DNA of 5,490 bases from Chitinophagaceae bacterium (lineage in GTDB: Bacteria; Bacteroidota; Bacteroidia; Chitinophagales; Chitinophagaceae). A program made the translations under genes and the position numbers. Of this stretch, positions 1-5,490 are shown in pieces. Each line of letters opens with the position of its first letter. Position 1 is the stretch's first letter. The DNA lies in the NCBI GenBank assembly GCA_019747455.1, contig JAIEQT010000599.1:1-5490 (forward strand), in the 5' to 3' direction. The notes beneath the pieces are model-generated. The model did no database searches. It was not told the DNA's origin and saw only the letters and a list, made by a program, of their open reading frames with translations.

Positions 1-45
1 AAAGAACCCGAATCATCACCCGTAAAAACAACGCCCCTTGGTTAA
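1..45 (+). CDS. 3' tail of upstream gene, probably ftsW (partial)
   Basis: Only 14 codons and a TAA stop (43-45) are visible, reading KEPESSPVKTTPLG. No domain can be recognised. I infer ftsW, a polytopic SEDS peptidoglycan polymerase, only because that gene normally sits just before murG in Bacteroidota dcw clusters and its cytoplasmic C-terminal tail is poorly conserved. The other two frames could also hold a tail: frame 2 stops at 23-25 and frame 3 stops at 57-59. I prefer this frame because its third codon positions are mostly A or T, as in the genes downstream, while the other frames are richer in C and G there. In this frame the gene overlaps the murG start by 8 bases, which would permit translational coupling. 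The identity is inference; the frame is moderately supported. Confidence 0.45.
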   Translation, partial: KEPESSPVKTTPLG

Positions 46-1129
46 AAAATTCATTATAGCGGGAGGCGGTACAGGCGGACATATATTTCCTGCCATTGCT
101 ATTGCTAATGCTTTAAAAGAGCAATTGCCCAATGCGCAATTTTTATTTGTAGGAGCAAAAGGAAAAATGGAAATGGAAAAAGTGCCACAAGCAGGCTATA
201 CCATTGAGGGGTTGGATATTGCCGGGTTTAACAGAACGCATATGTTGAAAAATATCACCTTGCCATATAAACTAATAAAAAGTTTTATACAGGTAAGAAG
301 TATATTCAAAAAATTTAAACCGGATGCTGTGATAGGTGTGGGTGGATATGCTTCATTTCCGGTTTTAAGATTTGCGCAGTCGCAAAAAATTCCAAGTTTC
401 TTGCATGAGAGTAATTCCTTCGCGGGTAAGGCTAATATTATGTTAGGGAAAAAAGCAACAGCTGTATTTGTTGCCACAAAAGGTATGGAAACATTTTTTC
501 CTCATGCAAACCTTATTGTTAGTGGTAATCCGATAAGAAAATCAATTGTAAAAAATGCAATATCGAAGGAAGAAGCTTGCTCATTTTTTGGAATACCACC
601 TCATAAAATAACAGTGTTAATAGTAGGAGGTAGTCTTGGGGCTAGAAGTATTAATGACGCTATATTAAGGGGTATTGTTGATATTGTTCATCAAGATATT
701 CAGTTGATTTGGCAAACCGGAAAAACGAATGCTCATATCTATCTGGATGCAGGTAAAGGGTATAAGGATTTGGTAGTTACTGAATTTATTACAAAAATGG
801 AGATCGGATATGCAGCTGCTGATATTATTGTGAGTAGATCCGGAGCAATGGCAGTTACAGAATTATGTATTATTGGTAAACCTGTTATACTCGTACCATT
901 TCCGCACGCAGCAGAAGATCATCAAACGGCTAACGCTATGCAGTTGGTGAATGCCAGTGCAGCCATATTAGTGAAGGATGCTGATACTGATAATAAATTG
1001 GTTAGCACTATTTTATCATTAGCGGCTGATAAAGAAAAGCAGGTACAAATGTCGAACGCCATAAAGAGGCTAGCGATCACAGATGCAGATACCATCATAG
1101 CTAAAAAAATTATTGACTATATATCATGA
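38..1129 (+). CDS. murG: MurG, UDP-GlcNAc:lipid I N-acetylglucosaminyltransferase (TTG start)
   Basis: MurG transfers GlcNAc from UDP-GlcNAc to lipid I to make lipid II, at the cytoplasmic face of the membrane. The 363-residue product has the usual length and the two-domain GT-B layout. The N-terminal domain carries GGGTGGHIFPA at 9-19, GVGGYASFP at 100-108 and HESNSFAGKAN at 123-133. The C-terminal UDP-GlcNAc-binding domain carries GNPIR at 163-167, GGSLGARSIN at 197-206, QTGK at 226-229, SRSGAMAVTEL at 266-276 and PFPHAAEDHQTANA at 287-300. The start is TTG: an in-frame stop at 23-25 excludes anything farther upstream, no ATG or GTG lies between, and TTG places MVKKFII directly before the glycine-rich loop as in homologues. 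No Shine-Dalgarno sequence is visible. One oddity is Ser at 125, where many family members have Gln (HEQN). The gene overlaps the probable ftsW tail and ends in an ATGA overlap with murC. Confidence 0.96.
   Translation: MVKKFIIAGGGTGGHIFPAIAIANALKEQLPNAQFLFVGAKGKMEMEKVPQAGYTIEGLDIAGFNRTHMLKNITLPYKLIKSFIQVRSIFKKFKPDAVIGVGGYASFPVLRFAQSQKIPSFLHESNSFAGKANIMLGKKATAVFVATKGMETFFPHANLIVSGNPIRKSIVKNAISKEEACSFFGIPPHKITVLIVGGSLGARSINDAILRGIVDIVHQDIQLIWQTGKTNAHIYLDAGKGYKDLVVTEFITKMEIGYAAADIIVSRSGAMAVTELCIIGKPVILVPFPHAAEDHQTANAMQLVNASAAILVKDADTDNKLVSTILSLAADKEKQVQMSNAIKRLAITDADTIIAKKIIDYIS
1126..1129 (+). promoter_or_regulatory. ATGA stop/start overlap, murG to murC
   Basis: The murC ATG (1126-1128) shares bases with the murG TGA (1127-1129). 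No Shine-Dalgarno sequence precedes it; the upstream bases are AT-rich (ACTATATATC). Such 4-base overlaps usually mean that ribosomes finishing the first gene reinitiate on the second, so MurG and MurC output is probably coupled. The overlap is seen directly; the coupling is inferred. Confidence 0.8.
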
Positions 1130-2481
1130 TTGCATTACAAGAAATAAAGAACATTTATTTTATTGGCATAGGAGGCATAGGTATGAGTGCCTTGGCGAGG
1201 TATTTTAATGCAAAAGGGACAGTAGTTGCGGGGTATGATAAAACGAGTACCCTATTAACCCGTGCTTTAGAATTGGAAGGCATAGCGATACACTATGAAG
1301 ATAATATAGCTATGGCGCCTTCGGCGCCGGATGTAGTGGTATATACACCTGCCATACCTGCCAATCATACAGAATTGAACTACTTTAAAGATCATGGATT
1401 TACGGTAGTGAAACGCAGTGATATTTTACAATGGATAACAGCCAACTCATTCAATATTTGTGTTGCAGGCACTCATGGTAAAACCACGGTGAGCGCTATG
1501 ATAGCCCATGTATTACGAGATACCGGATATGGTTGTAATGCTTTTCTGGGAGGTATTGCGGCTAATTATAATAGTAATTTCTGGAGTCATAATAATAATG
1601 TAGTTGTTGTAGAAGCCGATGAATACGATAGAAGTTTTTTAAAACTATCTCCGGATATAGCCATCATAACAGCCACAGATCCCGATCATTTAGATATTTA
1701 CGGTACACCAGAAGAAGTGGAAAATGCATTTGTTCAATTTTCTGAAAAAGTAAAAACGGGCGGATGCTTGATTACAAAGTATGGACTTAAAAAAGAGCGA
1801 GCCTTTAAAGTTCCAGATCACTGTACCTATGATCTTACAAATAGCCTAGCGAATATTCACGTACAAAATTTAGTTGTTGAAAATGGTACCTATCGATTCG
1901 ATGTTATTAATAATTACTGGAGTATCAACGATGTTATACTAAACATGGGTGGGCTCCATAATATTGAAAATGTATTGGCTGCTATTGGGGTGGCCAAATA
2001 CTTGAAAATTGATGATATAAAAATTAAAGCTGCCGTAGCTTCTTTTAGAGGCGTGAAGCGAAGATTTGAATATGCATTGAAAACCACGTCGCATACTGTA
2101 ATCGATGATTATGCGCATCATCCCGAAGAACTGAATGCTTTAATAAGTGGGGTTAGGAGTTTATTTCCACATACGAAGCTTACATTGGTATTTCAACCCC
2201 ACTTATTTAGTAGAACCAAGGACCAGGCAACCGGCTTTGCTGCTAGTTTAGCCAAAGCCGACGAGTTAATACTCTTACCCATTTATCCTGCAAGGGAATT
2301 ACCGATGGAAGGTATTCATAGTGAATGGTTATTGGATCAGGTGAAGATGCAACATAAACAAGTGCTTTCTAAAGAAAGTCTATTAACATATGTTGATACG
2401 CATAAACCGGAATTGATCGTTATGGCAGGAGCAGGTGATATCGATACATTAGTTCAACCCATCGCAAAATTACTTAGTTAG
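1126..2481 (+). CDS. murC: MurC, UDP-N-acetylmuramate--L-alanine ligase
   Basis: MurC is the cytoplasmic ATP-dependent ligase that joins L-Ala to UDP-MurNAc, the first stem-peptide step. The 451-residue protein shows all three Mur ligase domains. The N-terminal Rossmann-like UDP-binding domain has GIGGIGMSALA at 14-24. The central ATPase domain has the P-loop GTHGKTT at 115-121, EADEYDRSF at 163-171 (the acidic Mg/ATP region), ITATDPDHLDIYG at 181-193 and GLHNIENVLAA at 276-286. The C-terminal domain has FRGVKRRFE at 307-315, DDYAHHPEE at 327-335, FQPHLFSRTKD at 356-366 and GAGDID at 435-440. The HLFSRT segment and the N-terminal GIGGIGMS mark it as MurC rather than MurD, MurE or MurF. A related enzyme, the recycling ligase Mpl, is less likely given the dcw position and the motifs. 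The ATG at 1126 overlaps the end of murG, and ftsQ begins one base after the TAG stop. The gene appears intact. Confidence 0.97.
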   Translation: MIALQEIKNIYFIGIGGIGMSALARYFNAKGTVVAGYDKTSTLLTRALELEGIAIHYEDNIAMAPSAPDVVVYTPAIPANHTELNYFKDHGFTVVKRSDILQWITANSFNICVAGTHGKTTVSAMIAHVLRDTGYGCNAFLGGIAANYNSNFWSHNNNVVVVEADEYDRSFLKLSPDIAIITATDPDHLDIYGTPEEVENAFVQFSEKVKTGGCLITKYGLKKERAFKVPDHCTYDLTNSLANIHVQNLVVENGTYRFDVINNYWSINDVILNMGGLHNIENVLAAIGVAKYLKIDDIKIKAAVASFRGVKRRFEYALKTTSHTVIDDYAHHPEELNALISGVRSLFPHTKLTLVFQPHLFSRTKDQATGFAASLAKADELILLPIYPARELPMEGIHSEWLLDQVKMQHKQVLSKESLLTYVDTHKPELIVMAGAGDIDTLVQPIAKLLS

Positions 2482-2482
2482 C

Positions 2483-3442
2483 ATGACTATACCGGCGAAT
2501 ATAACTCGATGGATAATACGCATTATGTGGATACTATTTGGTATTGCACTCGTTGTATTATTTGGTGCCGGTATCCAATCTAAGAAGCAGCAACTATGTA
2601 ATGATATCAATATTGAGATCAGCGGTGCGGAGAAACACATGTTTATCGATGAACTAGATGTAAAGGAATTAGTGAATGCCAAAGGGAATGTAATCGGGAA
2701 GCCCCTTTATACCCTATCACTTCGTTCGATGGAATCGGCTGTTGAACAAAATAGCTGGGTTAAAAATGCCGAAATGTATATTGATAATAATCAAATATTA
2801 CAAATACGTATTGAAGAAAGACAACCCGTTGCAAGAATATTTGAAATATCCGGCAATAGCTATTATATCGATACCGCTTTGGTAATCTTACCGTTGAGTA
2901 ATAAGCTTACGGCCAGGGTTCCTGTTTTTACAGGAGTAGATCCGCAGCAACCGAAAAAGGATATAACCATGTTAGCGCAAATTGCTGCGATGGCAACTTA
3001 TATTGTTGCAGATTCTTTCTTCACAGCTCAGATTGCGCAAATTAATATAAACGCACAAAAGCAATTTGAACTGGTTCCTGCCATCGGGGATCATCTGGTA
3101 ATTTTCGGCGATACAACTGATTTAAAGGCTCGCTTTTCTAAGCTTAAAAATTTTTATACGCATACCTGGTTTGAGGCTGGATTTGATAAATATGAAAAAC
3201 TCGATTTGCAGTATCGTAATCAAATAGTGGCCACCCAAAAAGGTACGGCAAAAATGATAGCAGACTCTGCAGCAGCACAGGCTTTAATCGCAACATCTGC
3301 TTTAGCCATTACACCTATAACAGACTCCTCAGCAATACATAATAAAAAAATAAAATCTTTACCCATTCTTAACAATAAAAAAACCGTAAAACCGTTAACG
3401 AATGGGGTAAAACCTAAAAAAACAAAAAAACATACCTTATGA
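2483..3442 (+). CDS. ftsQ: FtsQ (DivIB-type) cell division protein with basic C-terminal tail
   Basis: FtsQ is a bitopic membrane protein that recruits and regulates later divisome proteins at the septum. The 319-residue product has a short cytoplasmic N-terminus (1-9), one transmembrane segment at about 10-29 (rich in I, L, V, F and W), and a periplasmic part. Residues about 41-112 fit a POTRA-like domain, with FIDELDV at 54-60, NSWVKNAEMYID at 90-101 and RIEERQPVARIF at 109-120. The following beta domain contains YYID at 127-130 and LPLSN at 136-140, a pattern I associate with Bacteroidota FtsQ, and runs to about 245. Residues 252-319 form a low-complexity tail, first Ala-rich (about 260-275), then Lys-rich (about 288-316), coded by A-rich DNA with four runs of seven A. 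The start ATG lies one base after the murC stop with no Shine-Dalgarno site. Sequence identity in this family is low, so the assignment rests on topology, the POTRA-like pattern and position between murC and ftsA. Confidence 0.92.
   Translation: MTIPANITRWIIRIMWILFGIALVVLFGAGIQSKKQQLCNDINIEISGAEKHMFIDELDVKELVNAKGNVIGKPLYTLSLRSMESAVEQNSWVKNAEMYIDNNQILQIRIEERQPVARIFEISGNSYYIDTALVILPLSNKLTARVPVFTGVDPQQPKKDITMLAQIAAMATYIVADSFFTAQIAQININAQKQFELVPAIGDHLVIFGDTTDLKARFSKLKNFYTHTWFEAGFDKYEKLDLQYRNQIVATQKGTAKMIADSAAAQALIATSALAITPITDSSAIHNKKIKSLPILNNKKTVKPLTNGVKPKKTKKHTL
3416..3438 (+). promoter_or_regulatory. A-rich translation initiation leader of ftsA
   Basis: The 23 bases before the ftsA ATG contain two A7 runs (3416-3422 and 3424-3430) and no GGAGG-like sequence. 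Bacteroidota commonly initiate without Shine-Dalgarno pairing and favour A-rich leaders, so this probably serves as the initiation region while also coding the Lys-rich end of FtsQ. The base content is seen directly; the function is inferred from the phylum. Confidence 0.5.
3439..3442 (+). promoter_or_regulatory. ATGA stop/start overlap, ftsQ to ftsA
   Basis: The ftsA ATG (3439-3441) shares bases with the ftsQ TGA (3440-3442), the same arrangement as murG/murC. It suggests reinitiation coupling between two divisome proteins. The overlap is seen directly; the coupling is inferred. Confidence 0.8.
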
Positions 3443-4812
3443 ATCACAATGAATCACCAATCATTGTTGGTCTGGATATCGGAACAACCAAAATAGCTGC
3501 TATTGCCGGAAGAAAAAATGAATATGGTAAGCTAGAAATTTTGGGCTTTGGCCGTGCCAATAGCCATGGTGTACAGCATGGACAAGTGCTTAATATCGAT
3601 CAAACCATCAAAGCTATTCAACAGGCCCTTGAAAATTGTGCCCAAAGTAACCCCGATTTAGAAATTAATGAAGTGTATGTTGGCATTGCCGGTCACCATA
3701 TCAAAAGTTTACAAACCCGTGGTGATATTGTTCGTCAGGACCCTGAAACAGAAATTCAACGGTGGGAAATTGACCAGCTTATCAATAACCAAAGGAAAAC
3801 TTTTATTCCGGCAGGAGATCAGATCATTGATGTGATCTCGCAAGATTTTCATGTAGATAGTATTCAGAATATTAAAGACCCTGTTGGTTACAATGGCGTG
3901 AAAGTAGGTGCTAATTTTCATATCATTACCGGTGATAGAAATGCTATCAGAAATATCAATAGAGCTGTGGATAGAAGTGGGTTGCAAACAAAAGACTTAG
4001 TATTACAACCGCTGGCTTCTGCGAGTGCTGTAATGAGTGAGATCGATATGGAAGCGGGTGTTGCCATATTAGATATTGGCGGCGGTACCAGTGATCTGGC
4101 TGTTTTTTATGAAGGCATCTTAAAGCATACTGCTGTAATTCCGTTTGGTGGTGAGAATATTACCAACGATATCCGCATCGGTTTAGGTGTATTGAAAAGT
4201 CAGGCTGAAGCTATGAAAGTACAATTCGGTTCGGCATTGGCAGATGAAGCTAAGGCCAATGCTTATATCACGATTCCGGGTTTAAAGGGTATGCCTGCTA
4301 AAGAGATCAGTGTAAAAAATCTAGCCTCTATCATTCAGGCAAGAATGGGAGAGATACTAGATTTTGTAACGTATCATTTAAAACAAGTTGGGTTAGATCA
4401 TCGTGCCCTAAACGGTGGTATCATTCTTACAGGCGGTGGATCTCAGTTAAAACACCTTATTCAATTAACAGAGTATACAACAGGGTTGAATGCCCGCATC
4501 GGTTTACCTAACGAGCATTTAGCCGCCAATCATATCGATGAGTTGAAGAAACCTATGTATGCAACGTGTATAGGTTTAATATTGAAAGGATATAACGATT
4601 ACGATCATAAGTATAAAGAGTTCAATGAAAAGTTTGTAAAAGTATCGGTTCCCGAAGGGCTTACAAAGAAACAAGAAGGGGGTATCAAAACAGAAGTGGA
4701 AACACCCATAACACAAGTAGATGTAATACAAAGAAGAGAGCGCTTCTGGGATAAATTCAAGAATAATTTGATCGATTTGTTCAAAGAAGAAGAAGACCAG
4801 GTAATCCGCTAA
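3439..4812 (+). CDS. ftsA: FtsA, actin-like membrane tether of FtsZ
   Basis: FtsA is an actin/Hsp70-fold ATPase that polymerises on the inner face of the membrane, binds the FtsZ C-terminal peptide and signals to the divisome. The 457-residue protein has the phosphate-1 loop GLDIGTTKIAAIAG at 11-24, the FtsA-specific 1C subdomain at about 84-164 (with VGIAGHHIKS at 81-90), the phosphate-2 loop ILDIGGGTSDLAVF at 210-223, and the adenosine motif IILTGGGSQLKHL at 328-340. After the globular part (to about 385) comes a polar linker (about 390-430) and then an amphipathic helix, RRERFWDKFKNNLIDLF at 432-448, which fits the conserved membrane-targeting sequence. The tail ends in acidic EEEDQ. The 1C region and the C-terminal helix separate it from MreB and DnaK. 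The ATG overlaps the ftsQ stop. The gene looks complete and functional. Confidence 0.96.
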   Translation: MNHNESPIIVGLDIGTTKIAAIAGRKNEYGKLEILGFGRANSHGVQHGQVLNIDQTIKAIQQALENCAQSNPDLEINEVYVGIAGHHIKSLQTRGDIVRQDPETEIQRWEIDQLINNQRKTFIPAGDQIIDVISQDFHVDSIQNIKDPVGYNGVKVGANFHIITGDRNAIRNINRAVDRSGLQTKDLVLQPLASASAVMSEIDMEAGVAILDIGGGTSDLAVFYEGILKHTAVIPFGGENITNDIRIGLGVLKSQAEAMKVQFGSALADEAKANAYITIPGLKGMPAKEISVKNLASIIQARMGEILDFVTYHLKQVGLDHRALNGGIILTGGGSQLKHLIQLTEYTTGLNARIGLPNEHLAANHIDELKKPMYATCIGLILKGYNDYDHKYKEFNEKFVKVSVPEGLTKKQEGGIKTEVETPITQVDVIQRRERFWDKFKNNLIDLFKEEEDQVIR

Positions 4813-4870
4813 TAAAATAAAAACGGGTATAGCCCGTTTCTTATATATAATCTAACCCAAAACCTACACT
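4813..4870 (+). other. ftsA-ftsZ intergenic leader
   Basis: These 58 bases are the only clear gap between genes in the window. They hold the hairpin described at 4821-4839, an AT-rich stretch TTATATATAAT (4841-4851), and the ftsZ leader CCCAAAACCTACACT ending at the ATG. I see no Shine-Dalgarno sequence before ftsZ. No match to the Bacteroidota promoter form (TTG-type -33 box with TAnnTTTG at -7) is visible, so whether ftsZ has its own promoter here cannot be decided from the sequence. Confidence 0.6.
4821..4839 (+). terminator. Small hairpin after ftsA, possible weak or attenuating terminator
   Basis: AAACGGG (4821-4827) pairs perfectly with CCCGTTT (4833-4839) around the loop TATAG, starting 9 bases after the ftsA stop. 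The right arm ends in TTT, followed by CTTATATATAA, so the U tract is short and broken. The flanking A-rich left side and T-rich right side are typical of an intrinsic terminator, but a 7-bp stem with only three or four G-C pairs is weak. It could reduce rather than stop transcription into ftsZ, or act as a processing or mRNA-stability element. The stem is seen directly; the function is inferred. Confidence 0.5.
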
Positions 4871-5490
4871 ATGATTCATTTCGATTTGCCAAAGCAAAAG
4901 TCATCCATTATTAAAGTATTGGGTGTTGGCGGAGGCGGTAGTAATGCGGTAAACTTTATGTTTTCGCAAAACATCGAAGGCGTTGATTTTATCATTTGTA
5001 ATACCGATGCCAAAGCAATAGAACAAAGTCAAGTTCCGAATAAAATTCAACTAGGGCCACATTTAACGCAAGGTCTTGGTGCGGGCGCCAACCCCGAAGT
5101 TGGTAAAAAAGCTACCGAAGAATCTCTAGAAGAAATAAGACGTATCCTCGAAGTGAATACCAAAATGGCATTCATTACAGTAGGTATGGGTGGCGGTACC
5201 GGTACAGGTGGTGCCCCTATCATTGCACAAATATGTAAAGAGCTTGGTATTTTAACTGTGGGTATTGTTACTACCCCTTTCGGTTTCGAAGGACCTCGTA
5301 GAAAACTACAAGCCGAAGAAGGTATCAACGCACTTAAACCTTATGTAGATACGCTACTGGTTATCAGCAATGAGAAACTCCGTATGCAATACGGTAATCT
5401 AAAAATGAAAGAAGCATTTAGTAAAGCTGATAATGTGTTGGCAACCGCAGCTAAATGTATTACCGACGTGATCAATAGTCGCGGACATAT
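4871..5490 (+). CDS. ftsZ: FtsZ, tubulin-like division GTPase (N-terminal part, cut by window edge)
   Basis: FtsZ polymerises with GTP into the ring that positions and drives septal wall synthesis. The 206 visible codons begin MIHFDLPKQKSSIIKVLGVG and cover most of the GTP-binding domain: GVGGGGSNAVN at 18-28, NTDAKAI at 44-50, GLGAGANPEVGKKA at 68-81, the tubulin/FtsZ signature GGGTGTG at 107-113, and TPFGFEGPRR at 135-144, where Glu140 and Arg144 match the GTP-contacting Glu and Arg of the family. KEAFSKADNVL, late in the fragment, corresponds to the helix H6/H7 region that contacts the nucleotide. The window ends at SRGHI, just before the expected T7 synergy loop that supplies the catalytic Asp residues, so that loop, the C-terminal domain and the FtsA-binding tail cannot be seen. 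The ATG at 4871 gives the short N-terminal extension usual for the family. The reading frame is intact. Confidence 0.97.
   Translation, partial: MIHFDLPKQKSSIIKVLGVGGGGSNAVNFMFSQNIEGVDFIICNTDAKAIEQSQVPNKIQLGPHLTQGLGAGANPEVGKKATEESLEEIRRILEVNTKMAFITVGMGGGTGTGGAPIIAQICKELGILTVGIVTTPFGFEGPRRKLQAEEGINALKPYVDTLLVISNEKLRMQYGNLKMKEAFSKADNVLATAAKCITDVINSRGH

Noticed and set aside
196..477. Minus-strand open frames such as 196-477, 1939-2121, 2470-2682, 3220-3447, 3709-3987 and 5047-5328
   Set aside because: Each lies antisense to a strongly conserved dcw gene or a gene junction, and its translation shows no recognisable domain. They are shadows of the + strand genes.
1314..1328. GGCGCC-TTC-GGCGCC, a GC-rich 6-bp inverted repeat in an AT-rich setting
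   Set aside because: It lies within murC and codes the plain segment MAPSAPD. It has no T tract and no position relative to a gene start, so it is most likely a coincidence of Ala/Pro/Ser codons.
3815..3839. Inverted repeat GAGATCA ... TGATCTC
   Set aside because: It is internal to ftsA (residues around AGDQIIDVIS) and is explained by repeated Asp/Ile codons. Nothing nearby suggests an operator.
4764..4770. TAATTTG resembling a Bacteroidota -7 promoter box upstream of ftsZ
   Set aside because: It is one base short of TAnnTTTG and has no TTTG-type -33 box at the right distance. It also lies in the conserved FtsA membrane-targeting helix.
1..5490. Mobile elements, CRISPR arrays, tRNA or rRNA genes, or an undescribed system
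   Set aside because: No direct-repeat arrays, transposase motifs, insertion-sequence ends or RNA genes were seen. Conserved dcw genes fill the window almost without gaps, and no inserted or unexplained reading frame remains.

Overview
The window is an ordinary-looking piece of a division and cell wall (dcw) cluster. It runs on the + strand with murG, murC, ftsQ, ftsA and the first two thirds or so of the ftsZ GTPase domain, preceded by a few codons of an upstream gene that is probably ftsW. All genes point the same way and nearly all the sequence is coding. The gene order (ftsW?)-murG-murC-ftsQ-ftsA-ftsZ, with murC directly followed by ftsQ and no murB or ddl between them, is the order usual in Bacteroidota. 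The protein features agree: a TM-anchored FtsQ with a YYID/LPLS-type segment, a MurC with an ITATDPDHLDIYG segment, and start sites without Shine-Dalgarno sequences but with A-rich leaders. The AT-rich base composition and the protein style suggest Chitinophagaceae or a near relative. The family-level placement is inference from memory of the families, not a search.

Layout: bases 1-45 hold the probable 3' tail of ftsW. murG (38-1129) starts with TTG inside that tail. murC (1126-2481) overlaps murG by an ATGA. ftsQ (2483-3442) follows one base later. ftsA (3439-4812) overlaps ftsQ by another ATGA. A 58-base gap (4813-4870) carries a small hairpin that may be a weak terminator, and ftsZ (4871 to the edge) follows. 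No other stretch lacks a gene.

How the genes work together: MurG finishes lipid II at the inner face of the membrane, and MurC adds the first amino acid (L-Ala) of the stem peptide in the cytoplasm. FtsQ is the membrane-anchored bridging protein of the divisome, FtsA tethers FtsZ filaments to the membrane, and FtsZ forms the ring that directs septal wall synthesis. The tight junctions from murG to ftsA suggest one coupled transcript. The ftsA-ftsZ gap with its hairpin is the only visible place where expression could be separated.

I looked for an undescribed system and did not find one. The points most worth a second look are the TTG start of murG, the Lys-rich, A7-run tail of ftsQ with a correctly phased slippery heptamer beside the ftsA start, the ftsA-ftsZ hairpin, and a substitution in a conserved MurG motif.
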